Source: JBEIHX01 sp040381075
GTDB lineage: Bacteria > Pseudomonadota > Alphaproteobacteria > Caulobacterales > Aquidulcibacteraceae
Assembly: GCA_040381075.1 (NCBI GenBank)
Contig: JBEIHX010000057.1
Location: 1 to 8,645 of the forward strand
Direction: 5' to 3'
Length of the DNA: 8,645 bases
Shown: one piece after another, positions 1 to 5,170 of the stretch
Layout of the letters: every line of letters starts with the position of its first letter
How positions within the stretch are numbered: position 1 is the first letter of the stretch
Translations under genes and position numbers: made by a program
Notes under the pieces: model-generated
Database searches by the model: none
What the model saw: the letters and a program-made list of their open reading frames with translations, nothing else
Told to the model about the DNA's origin: nothing

Positions 1-1
1 G

Positions 2-670
2 GACGCTCTCGTCACAGTGTTTCGCGAAATCTGCGCGATCCCAATCGCGGAACCCGACGGCTTGAACTTTAATACTGACGCCATAAACACCTCCCCGCTG
101 CGGCCGGCGACAGACTATTCAGGCGTTGCACTTCGGTTTGACGCAATGCTCGGGCGGGCCCGCCTTCGCATGCAAGTGGATGTCGGATTTGGCGACGCGG
201 TCACACCGGGACCGATAGATGTGAAATTCCCGACGATCCTGCAAATGCCTGCGCCAAACCTACGCGCCTATCCACCTGAAACCGTTATCGCCGAAAAACT
301 AGAAGCCATGGTTTCCCTTGGGGTGGCCACGACGCGCATCAAAGACTTCTTCGACGTCTGGGCGATCTCTCAGTCCTTTGATTTCGACGGCCGGATGCTG
401 ATCTCTGCGCTGAAGGCAACGTTCAGTCGGCGAGGTACGATCATTCCTGCTTCAGAACCCGTTGCGCTCTCTAACCTATTCGCTGGCGACGCAGACAAAC
501 AGCGCCTTTGGGCCGCCTTCGCCAGGGACCGAATTGACGCGACCGCTGCGCCCAAGGATTTGACCGGCCTCATCACAGAGATCAGGACATTCACAGCGCC
601 GCTCCTTGCTGCGATCGCCAACGACGGACCGCTGTCGCGTTGGGATTGTCGCGCTGGCAGATGGTTGTGA
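2..670 (+). CDS. AbiEii/AbiGii-type nucleotidyltransferase toxin, 3' part
   Basis: The frame is open from the left edge, so the true start lies outside the window; the GTG at 17 is only the first in-window start-like codon. The visible ~222 residues match the C-terminal half of AbiEii, the toxin of type IV toxin-antitoxin and abortive-infection systems. Family landmarks are DVGFGD, the YPPETVIAEKLEAM stretch and the KDFFDVW motif. The N-terminal nucleotidyltransferase signature (GS...D.D) would be upstream and cannot be checked. The protein ends with a W-rich tail (SRWD...GRW) as usual for the family, so the 3' end looks intact. The AbiEi antitoxin normally lies just upstream, outside the window. 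The family assignment is strong; whether the gene is functional is unknown. Confidence 0.87.
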   Translation, partial: DALVTVFREICAIPIAEPDGLNFNTDAINTSPLRPATDYSGVALRFDAMLGRARLRMQVDVGFGDAVTPGPIDVKFPTILQMPAPNLRAYPPETVIAEKLEAMVSLGVATTRIKDFFDVWAISQSFDFDGRMLISALKATFSRRGTIIPASEPVALSNLFAGDADKQRLWAAFARDRIDATAAPKDLTGLITEIRTFTAPLLAAIANDGPLSRWDCRAGRWL

Positions 671-729
671 AATGGTAAAAAGCTATCGGGCAGTGAGCCG
701 CGCACCTCCAGCAGATTCCCATATCATCT

Positions 730-781
730 TGTCAATGGCGCCCGAAGATCCGGCCACGTGTCGTTCGAAAAGTGTACCAGG
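730..781. repeat. Lone IS21-type terminus
   Basis: This 52-bp block starts TGTCAATGGCGCCCGAAGAT and ends TTCGAAAAGTGTACCAGG. It matches the IS21 end at 5025-5076 in the same orientation, with about four mismatches. TGT...TGTACCA repeats are typical of IS21-family ends. No IS21 gene lies next to it; the sequence to its right is unrelated pseudogene material. It is most likely the scar of an IS21 copy lost by deletion, or a one-ended rearrangement. Confidence 0.75.
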
Positions 782-832
782 TAGCGTTCGCCCAAGACGC
801 GGCCCGCTCGCCCCTTTTGTCGCTCGTTCTCC

Positions 833-1043
833 GTGAGGCCGAAAACATTCGTGAAGATCGACCCCAATGCCCTGCTCACCCCACAAGACACCGCCCGCCG
901 ACATGTTGGGCGTTTCCACCTCGACCCTCGCCCGCTGTCGCCACGAAGGCGGCGAACCGTGGCTCGTGCGCTTGAGCCGCTAAACGGTGAAGTACCGGTA
1001 CGCCGACATCGCGGCGTTCATCGAGGCTCGGCTTCATGCCTGA
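833..1043 (+). pseudogene. Small HTH (excisionase/AlpA-like) protein, frameshifted with in-frame stop
   Basis: The frame from GTG 833 reads KTFVKIDPNALLTPQDTAR. Four extra bases near 899-902 then shift the frame. The second frame resumes at ATG 903 with MLGVSTSTLARCRHEGGEPW, passes a TAA at 981-983 where LSR-Lys-TVKYRY would be expected, and continues YADIAAFIEARLHA to TGA at 1041. Joined, this is a ~70-residue helix-turn-helix protein resembling excisionase/AlpA-type regulators of integrated elements. The two lesions make a functional product very unlikely. The family call rests on the pattern TPQDTAR.MLGVS.STLARW and the terminal D-I-AAFI element. Confidence 0.68.
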
Positions 1044-1121
1044 GCAGCGGTTGCAGTGGTGCCGTCTCAATGCATCACTGCAATCACTTATCTCATTCTT
1101 TATCGAGCTGCGGGGTCCGTC

Positions 1122-1409
1122 ATGGCTACAAGCCTTCATGTGCGCAATCTCGACGAGGAATTGGTTGCCCGGCTATAACGGCGGGCCCAGCGCCATGGCC
1201 GATCCGCCGAGGCCGAGCATCGCGAAATCCTCCGCGAAGCCTTAAGCGTGGAGCCCGAGGCCTCACTTGAAGAGCTTGCGGCGCAACTGCGCAAGTTGAC
1301 GGCAGAGCGTAAACAGACCCCGTCAGAAGTACTTCTGTACGCCAAAGGGCGTGAAACTGTGCCGCCCGTCGGAAACAGTGCTCGATCTTCTCGACCAATT
1401 GCCGCCTGA
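1122..1409 (+). pseudogene. FitA-like ribbon-helix-helix antitoxin with nonsense codon
   Basis: The reading from ATG 1122 is MATSLHVRNLDEELVARL, stop TAA (1176-1178), then RRAQRHGRSAEAEHREILRE, continuing through an ELAAQLRKLTAERKQTPSEVLL-like tail. This is the FitA-type antitoxin pattern (N-terminal RHH strand plus the HGRS.EAE.REIL helix). At codon 19 the family usually has Lys, so the TAA looks like a single A-to-T change of AAA. The tail after PSEVLL is abnormal and runs to TGA at 1407. No FitB PIN toxin gene follows. Translation could in theory restart downstream, but the DNA-binding N-terminus would be lost. Confidence 0.78.
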
Positions 1410-1470
1410 CCCGCTCTACAAAGAGGATGGAACGCTGGTGATCGACGCGGCGGGCAAGCGCGTTGGATGA
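1351..1470 (+). pseudogene. Short ORF remnant abutting the FitA-like pseudogene
   Basis: A 39-codon frame from GTG 1351 reads VKLCRPSETVLDLLDQLPPD and then PLYKEDGTLVIDAAGKRVG before TGA at 1468. Its acidic and hydrophobic pattern and its ending look protein-like, but I do not recognise a family. It overlaps the 3' part of the FitA-like pseudogene in another frame. It may be the C-terminus of a second antitoxin-like gene left by a deletion. It ends at about the point where the restriction-modification fragment on the other strand loses similarity, which suggests a junction near 1470-1490. Confidence 0.3.
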
Positions 1471-2093
1471 TCCCAATCTGCGATTGAGATGTCGTGAGTC
1501 AGGTGCTGTTTGAAGGCTTCGTACTGCGTCATCAGTTCGGTGGCGCCAGCCTGATCTTCCTCAAGCGATCTAAAGAGGATGTCTTTGATCAGCGCTGCTT
1601 TGCCCGCCATGCGCGCAGCCAAGTCTCGCGATGACGTGATGGTCTGCGGGCTCTGCGCAATGAATTCGCGCAACAAGTTTTCGAGGTCGGCGAACTTCTC
1701 AGGCTTTGCGACAAGGCCGGCGCCAAACTCCGCAATCCGAACTTCATGCTTCAATTCGCCGTCGCGATACCAAATCCAGTGGTGGCAATTGGTGTAGATG
1801 AGGTTTTGAAGCCCCTCGACATAACGCTTCTTCTGCTCCGCGTTTGCGTCTTTCATGACCTTGAGGTCAATGCCGAGGTCCTTTGCCTCGCAGTGACCGA
1901 CAACGATGCTGTCACGGCTGAAATAGAAGTCCGGCGCACCGACCGCGACGCGCTTCGGCTCGTTGAGTGAAGTGACCTGAGCGTCTACGGAGTCAAAAAG
2001 CGCTTTCAGCGCAGGCCGGTATGAATGCTCGGTGGCGGCGCCGGTCTTGTAAGTTGCGGTCACAGCTTTGAAAAATGTCTCGATCGGACTCAT
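1416..2093 (-). pseudogene. N-terminal fragment of a type ISP-like restriction-modification/helicase protein
   Basis: The start is placed at ATG 2093-2091 (MSPIETFFKAVTATYKTG) because GGGAGGGG lies 4-11 bases upstream; an in-frame ATG at 2141 lacks such a site. The ~200 residues match the N-terminal nuclease-like region of large single-polypeptide restriction-modification enzymes (type ISP/LlaBIII-like, over 1,500 residues). Landmarks are GAATEHSYRPAL, NEPKRVAVGAPDF, GHCEAKD (a PD-(D/E)XK-like core: D in APDF, E-x-K in CEAKD), NLIYTNCHHW and MAGKAALIKD. Similarity stops at HDIS (about 1490). The rest reads through unrelated DNA to a stop at 1416. The helicase, methyltransferase and target-recognition domains are missing, so this is a stump. 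Confidence 0.75.
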
Positions 2094-2353
2094 TGGCCCC
2101 TCCCAAGCCATATCGTTCGTTCTCTTGCTTGCGGATTGCAATGCCCTGTTCGACGGTGCGCCCTGTGGGGGCCTCGTGCACAGCAGGCCGAATGGCTCCG
2201 GCCATCCACATGATGTAGCTCAGACTGACGTCCATGCTGGCAAACTGCCACGAGTCGCAGTTGCGTTTAAGGCGATGTTAGTTGCGCTTGTAGCGATAAT
2301 AGGCTAGCAAGTCGTTAGTGATTTGTTAACCAATCGCTGAAGGGACCTACGCC
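2094..2353. other. Divergent intergenic region between the R-M stump and the HTH/PIN operon
   Basis: About 260 bases hold the start regions of two divergent transcription units. A short minus-strand frame (2235 downward, MDVSLSYIMWMAGAIRPAVH) overlaps it, but I recognise no family and treat it as unsupported. The right half is more AT-rich and contains the direct repeat described separately. Confidence 0.4.
2259..2300 (+). promoter_or_regulatory. Tandem 21-bp imperfect repeat, candidate operator of the HTH/PIN operon
   Basis: Two units start at 2259 and 2280 (AGTTGCGTTTAAGGCGAT and AGTTGCGCTTGTAGCGAT). They share about 15 of 21 positions and repeat at exactly two helical turns. They end about 50 bp before the antitoxin start. 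A possible weak -35/-10 pair, TTGCGC (2282) and TAGCAA (2305) with a 17-bp spacer, overlaps the second unit. Autoregulation by the HTH antitoxin is inferred, not shown. Confidence 0.35.
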
Positions 2354-2872
2354 ATGTCTGCCGTCGCGCGCCTGAAGGATGCCGATCGCGCCGCCCCGTT
2401 CACGATCGAGCCGCAAGCGTTCGACCATGACCGGATCGCGGCCTTCTCGCACTTCATGGAAGCCCTTGAACTCGGCCTCCCGGCCGCAAAAAAGCGGAAG
2501 AAGGGCTGCCTGTTGGTCGGGCCAAACGAGGAGCAAATCCCGATTCCGCCGGCGATGTTCGAAGTGTTAAGGGCAACCGCCGACATCCTGGCAAGCGGGG
2601 GCAGTGTCCGCATTGTGCCCTTACATCAGGAGCTGACCACCCAAGAGGCGGCGGACATGCTGAACATGTCCCGGCAGTATCTGGTCCGGCTCCTTGAGGC
2701 TGGTGAGCTGGCGTTCAAGAAGACTGGCACGCATCGCCGCATCCGCATGGACGATCTACTCGCCTACAAACACAAGCGTGATGCCCATCGCCGGCGCGGT
2801 TTGCGAGATCTGACCAGAATTGGCGAAGAGGCGGACGGCCCCGACGAGTTTCCGAAAGGCGGCGAGGAGTAA
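2354..2872 (+). CDS. Excisionase-type HTH antitoxin of a PIN-domain toxin
   Basis: A 172-residue protein starting at ATG 2354, with AAGGGA about 10 bases upstream. The N-terminal ~90 residues are a poorly characterised extension. Residues ~94-145 form an excisionase-family HTH: LTTQEAADMLNMSRQYLVRL, then EAGELAFKKTGTHRRIR as the wing, then MDDLLAYK. The C-terminus is charged (GPDEFPKGGEE). Its stop TAA overlaps the ATG of the PIN gene by one base (TAATG). This arrangement is a known putative type II toxin-antitoxin layout, an HTH protein followed by a PF13470-type PIN protein. It probably binds its own promoter and the toxin. The gene is intact; the role as antitoxin follows from family and context. 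Confidence 0.85.
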   Translation: MSAVARLKDADRAAPFTIEPQAFDHDRIAAFSHFMEALELGLPAAKKRKKGCLLVGPNEEQIPIPPAMFEVLRATADILASGGSVRIVPLHQELTTQEAADMLNMSRQYLVRLLEAGELAFKKTGTHRRIRMDDLLAYKHKRDAHRRRGLRDLTRIGEEADGPDEFPKGGEE

Positions 2873-3417
2873 TGGACTGGCCGTCGTTTCGGGCTGTACT
2901 CGACGCAAATGTGCTTTATCCCGCCCTCTTGCGGGACGTTCTACTGCGAGCCGCTGATAAGGGCATCTGCCAGCCATTTTGGTCTGGAGAGATATTGGAC
3001 GAACTCACCAGGGCTTTGCAGCGACATGCCGGTTTGACGGTTGCGAAGACGGCGCGGTTGCGCCGCCACATCGAGACTGAGTTCCCGGAAGCGATGACAG
3101 ACGGGTATCAACACTTATCGGAAGCAATGCCGAACCAGGCAAAGGACCGCCACGTTGCAGCGGTCGGCGTGTTTGTCGGGGCCCAAGTCATCGTCACTAA
3201 CAATGTGAAACATTTCAAGGGGCTTCGTGGCGGGCTTGAGCCTCAGACGGCCGACCAGTTCCTGTGCCATCTCCATGACCTTGCACCGTCCCTCTTCCAT
3301 GAGATTATCAGCGAGATTGCGGCTGACTATGAGACGCCGCCCCAGACGCCGCAGGCGCTTATAGACCGATTGAGCAAGACGGTCCCAAAGTTCGCAAAAG
3401 CGATGGCCAAAGGGTGA
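2872..3417 (+). CDS. PIN-domain toxin (putative ribonuclease, VapC-like)
   Basis: A 181-residue protein whose ATG overlaps the antitoxin stop, indicating translational coupling. PIN features run in order: VLDANVLYPALLRDVLLRAA with the first catalytic Asp at residue 10; GEILDELTRAL with an acidic residue in the second motif; KDRHVAAVGVFVGAQ with the third acidic position; and IVTNNVKHFKG, where Asn is seen at the fourth position. The C-terminal ~60 residues (ALIDRLSKTVPKFAKAM) are a helical extension typical of this PIN subgroup (COG1569/PF13470), which is longer than classical ~130-residue VapC. Expected activity is metal-dependent RNA cleavage inhibiting growth, controlled by the upstream HTH protein. 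The target is unknown. Confidence 0.85.
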   Translation: MDWPSFRAVLDANVLYPALLRDVLLRAADKGICQPFWSGEILDELTRALQRHAGLTVAKTARLRRHIETEFPEAMTDGYQHLSEAMPNQAKDRHVAAVGVFVGAQVIVTNNVKHFKGLRGGLEPQTADQFLCHLHDLAPSLFHEIISEIAADYETPPQTPQALIDRLSKTVPKFAKAMAKG

Positions 3418-3433
3418 GTGTCGACCACCCGCC

Positions 3434-3512
3434 AATTGGGGCACAGACCCCCAAATTCCCGCATCTGCCGGCATCCGCCAGCATGGGCAGCCGCCCCGAT
3501 GTGTGCCCCAAT
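3434..3512. repeat. 12-bp inverted repeat AATTGGGGCACA next to the tRNA
   Basis: AATTGGGGCACA at 3434-3445 has its exact reverse complement TGTGCCCCAATT at 3501-3512. A related GGGG/CCCC-rich stretch lies between them. Paired GGGGCACA motifs next to a tRNA resemble arm-type binding sites seen near integrases in Alphaproteobacteria, but no integrase gene is in the window. The function is inferred from position only. Confidence 0.5.
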
Positions 3513-3527
3513 TCCACCCCAAAACGC

Positions 3528-3547
3528 AAAAAGCTCCGGCCGGCGCT
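3528..3547 (-). terminator. Weak terminator-like hairpin downstream of tRNA-Gly
   Basis: On the minus strand an inverted repeat (AGC-CCGG / CCGG-GCT with one mismatched pair) is followed by TTTTT at 3532-3528. It lies about 40 bp beyond the tRNA 3' end. The arms touch, so the usable stem is short. A second small hairpin, GCAAC/GTTGC, sits at 3561-3577. Confidence 0.3.
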
Positions 3548-3587
3548 TCCGCGACCATCCGCAACCCTTTGAGTTGCTTAGCTTTTT

Positions 3588-3662
3588 TGGAGCGGGCGAG
3601 GCGATTCGAACGCCCGACCCTCACCTTGGCAAGGTGATGCTCTACCCCTGAGCTACGCCCGC
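3588..3662 (-). tRNA. tRNA-Gly (anticodon GCC), CCA encoded
   Basis: The minus-strand sequence folds as a full cloverleaf. The acceptor GCGGGCG pairs with CGCCCGC. The D-arm is GCTC/GAGC. The anticodon arm TCACC/GGTGA encloses loop TTGCCAA, giving anticodon GCC. The T-arm GGGCG/CGCCT has loop TTCGAAT, and discriminator T is followed by encoded CCA. It is one of the few intact core genes in the window. The PIN operon is convergent with it. The tRNA 3' end faces the toxin/defence cluster, the usual side for element integration, but no duplicate of its 3' end is visible in the window. Confidence 0.96.
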
Positions 3663-3732
3663 ATCCTGGGTCACGGACCGTTTCCAGCCCGCGTAAGGTC
3701 GACGCTTATGTACGATCCCATCGGCGAAGGCA

Positions 3733-3748
3733 AGACGAAGTCGCTTGC
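3733..3748 (+). repeat. 16-bp direct repeat, left copy
   Basis: AGACGAAGTCGCTTGC here is identical to 7858-7873 in the same orientation. The copies enclose 4.1 kb containing vapBC, the TIR remnant, the hybrid IS and the secreted-protein gene. Each copy lies next to an IS-like terminus. It may be an old target duplication or shared IS end sequence. Confidence 0.6.
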
Positions 3749-3768
3749 TTGTTGAGAGCGCCTGACGT

Positions 3769-3806
3769 TGTCCGGTGCATGTAGCACTCGAAGTGTCCGG
3801 TTTTCC
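3769..3806 (+). repeat. IS-like terminus with two TGTCCGG motifs
   Basis: TGTCCGG occurs at 3769 and 3794, exactly 25 bp apart. The ISNCY-type end at 6893-6924 has two CCGGACA motifs, also 25 bp apart. GTAGCACTCGAAGTGTCCGG here resembles the reverse complement of the end at 7822-7854 (about 19 of 24 positions). It therefore looks like an inverted, diverged ISNCY-type terminus without its transposase. Nothing else recognisable lies between the tRNA and this block. Confidence 0.5.
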
Positions 3807-3824
3807 GGTTTTGTTCAAGCGTCC

Positions 3825-4076
3825 ATGGTTTCGTCCTGCAAGCGTTGCGGGTTTCCGTCTGGGGTGAAGGCGGCGTGTCTGGCGTTGTTGGGGCGCGACG
3901 CCGAGGCTCTGGACGTCGTTTGCCATTGCCGCAGTTTGGGCATCGACGCAGCGACGCCGGACGGCTGGGAAAAGGCTTGCCGCCGGATCTTGGCCCCTGA
4001 AGCATTCGCAATGATGGCGCCCGCGTTGGCGATCTACCGCAAGGTTTGGGACGAGACGGCGCAGGCGGCCAGCTGA
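3825..4076 (+). CDS. Small Cys-containing hypothetical protein
   Basis: I do not recognise this family. The frame could start at ATG 3768 inside the IS-like terminus, or at ATG 3825 (MVSSCKRCGFPSG), which I prefer because the first codons otherwise come from IS sequence; neither has a clear ribosome binding site. The predicted 83-residue product has a CKRC pair near the N-terminus and CHC about 25 residues later, which could bind a metal. It is followed by a helical part (PDGWEKACRRIL, EAFAMMAPALAIYRKVWDET). It ends 20 bp before the vapBC promoter. It may be the 3' remainder of a longer gene cut by the IS. Codon pattern and protein-like composition support coding only moderately. Confidence 0.4.
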   Translation: MVSSCKRCGFPSGVKAACLALLGRDAEALDVVCHCRSLGIDAATPDGWEKACRRILAPEAFAMMAPALAIYRKVWDETAQAAS

Positions 4077-4097
4077 CCGCACCCATCCATCGTTTCA

Positions 4098-4126
4098 TTG
4101 ATTTGGACCAATGTTTGGACTATCAT
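4098..4126 (+). promoter_or_regulatory. Promoter and operator repeats of vapBC
   Basis: A -35-like TTGATT (4098-4103), a 17-bp spacer and a -10-like TATCAT (4121-4126) precede vapB. TTTGGAC occurs twice inside it (4102-4108 and 4114-4120, 12 bp apart), and TTGGACCAA forms a small palindrome. Repeats overlapping the promoter of a Phd/YefM-type antitoxin gene fit autorepression, which is inferred. Confidence 0.55.
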
Positions 4127-4146
4127 GGTGTTCTTGGAGAAGCGCT

Positions 4147-4401
4147 ATGCATGTCCCCGTGTCTGACGCCAAGGCCCGGCTCACCGACCTCGTCCGCCGC
4201 GCGGAGGAGGGCGAGGAAATCGTGCTGACCCGGCATGGCCAGCCGGTTGCGCGCATCGCGCCGATCCACGCCCCAGTCAGTACGCAAGCGCGCCGCCGCG
4301 CCATCGCCGCCGCCCGCGCCGCCGCCGCCAAGGCCAGCCGCGGCCCGGATGCGGCCCGCAGCCAGGATTTCCTCTATGGCGATGACGGCCTTCCGAAATG
4401 A
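4147..4401 (+). CDS. vapB: VapB antitoxin, Phd/YefM-like
   Basis: An 84-residue protein starting at ATG 4147, with GGAGA at 4136-4140. An upstream in-frame ATG at 4111 lies inside the promoter and is rejected. The N-terminal Phd/YefM fold is clear: MHVPVSDAKARLTDLVRRAE, EGEEIVLTRHGQPVARI. A long Ala/Arg-rich helix follows (residues ~40-65), then the toxin-binding tail DFLYGDDGLPK, which matches the common antitoxin ending for this VapC type. The stop TGA overlaps the vapC ATG (ATGA). It should neutralise VapC and repress the shared promoter. It appears intact. Confidence 0.88.
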   Translation: MHVPVSDAKARLTDLVRRAEEGEEIVLTRHGQPVARIAPIHAPVSTQARRRAIAAARAAAAKASRGPDAARSQDFLYGDDGLPK

Positions 4402-4787
4402 TTGTGCTCGATACCTCCGCGCTGATGGCGATCATTCTGGATGAACCGGAGGCGGACGCTGTCGCGGACGCGCTCGCGCGCGCCGATGAGCTGATGATCT
4501 CGGCAGGGACAGTGGCGGAGGCTTTGATCGTCGCCCGCCGGCGTGGCGTTGGCGAGGCGATGGCGTCGTTGATTGACGGGCTGGGCGCGGCAATTGCCCC
4601 AGTGACCCACGCGAGCGCCACGATGGTCGCTGACGCCTACGACACATGGGGCAAGGGCGTTCACCCCGCAGGACTGAATATTGGCGATTGTTTTGCCTAT
4701 GCGCTGGCGAAATCTGCGCCCTGCGCTTTGCTGTTTGTTGGCTCGGACTTCGCCCAAACGGATATCGACAGCGCGCGAAGTCCATGA
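4398..4787 (+). CDS. vapC: VapC toxin, PIN-domain ribonuclease
   Basis: A 129-residue protein coupled to vapB by an ATGA overlap. The four acidic PIN positions are present: MIVLDTSALMAII (Asp5), SAGTVAEALIV (Glu), GLNIGDCFAYALAK (Asp) and FVGSDFAQTDI (Asp). Length and order match classical VapC, a Mg-dependent endoribonuclease that usually cleaves tRNA or rRNA. The end, DIDSARSP, is slightly changed from the usual DI..A ending and overlaps the next ATG by ATGA. No lesion is visible, so the vapBC module is probably active. Confidence 0.9.
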   Translation: MIVLDTSALMAIILDEPEADAVADALARADELMISAGTVAEALIVARRRGVGEAMASLIDGLGAAIAPVTHASATMVADAYDTWGKGVHPAGLNIGDCFAYALAKSAPCALLFVGSDFAQTDIDSARSP

Positions 4788-5024
4788 CCACCGCCCCCGA
4801 CATCTTCCCCTCTCGTATAACCGCGAGGATCAGGCCCGCGCGAAGCTGTTCGCGGAGGCGTTTGAGGGCGAGTGCTTCAAGGTCTGGCGGGATGTGGGGC
4901 TGCGCACCGGCGAGGCCTATGATCAGGTGACCGAGAGGGCGCTGAAGGCAGCGAAAGCCGTCCTGGTGCTGTGGTCGGGAAAGTCGGTCGAGAGCCGTTG
5001 GGTGCGCGCAGAAGCGACGCTGGC
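4784..5024 (+). pseudogene. TIR-domain protein, frameshifted and truncated by an IS21 end
   Basis: ATG 4784 overlaps the vapC stop (ATGA) and reads MTTAPDIF, then loses frame at a C run (4807-4810) where two extra C residues fit. The other frame continues LSYNREDQARAKLFAEAFEG, VWRDVGLRTGEAYDQVTERA, VLVLWSGKSVESRWVRAEAT and LA, then hits the IS21 terminus at 5025. This is the first ~80 residues of a TIR domain. It includes the DIFLSYNRED opening and the S-x-W-x-x-x-E region carrying the Glu used by TIR NADases. The rest of the protein, including any effector or sensor domain, is gone. TIR proteins with this opening are common in Alphaproteobacteria. Both lesions make it non-functional. Confidence 0.82.
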
Positions 5025-5113
5025 TGTCAACGGCGCCCGAAAAACCGGCCACGTGGCGTTCGAAAAGTGTACCAGGCGGCGCCCGAAAAACATGCCACAC
5101 CGCGTCATCGTTG

Positions 5114-5151
5114 GCGCATGGAAAGGGCCCCCGGGGGCCCTTTCCATGCGC
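5114..5151. terminator. 38-bp perfect palindrome after istB
   Basis: Each 19-base arm is perfect (GCGCATGGAAAGGGCCCCC and its reverse complement), with no loop. It lies 20 bp past the istB stop and 38 bp from the IS21 block at 5025-5076. It could act as a bidirectional terminator or as protection against read-through, though no T-tract follows. Confidence 0.5.
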
Positions 5152-5170
5152 AGCGGCGATTTGGGCGGGG

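Noticed and set aside
833..1178. Stop-codon reassignment of TAA to Lys
   Set aside because: Intact genes here (for example the HTH antitoxin) use TAA as a normal stop, and the affected genes also carry frameshifts or abnormal tails, so decay is the simpler explanation.
1993..2235. Minus-strand ORF MDVSLSYIMWMAGAIRPAVH
   Set aside because: It overlaps the start of the R-M fragment in another frame, has no recognised family and no clear ribosome binding site.
3115..3624. Minus-strand ORF opposite the PIN gene
   Set aside because: Antisense to a well-supported PIN toxin and running into the tRNA; no domain.
3418..3651. Forward ORF ending AIRTPDPHLGKVMLYP
   Set aside because: This is translation across the antisense of tRNA-Gly, a well-known spurious database ORF; the tRNA explains the sequence.
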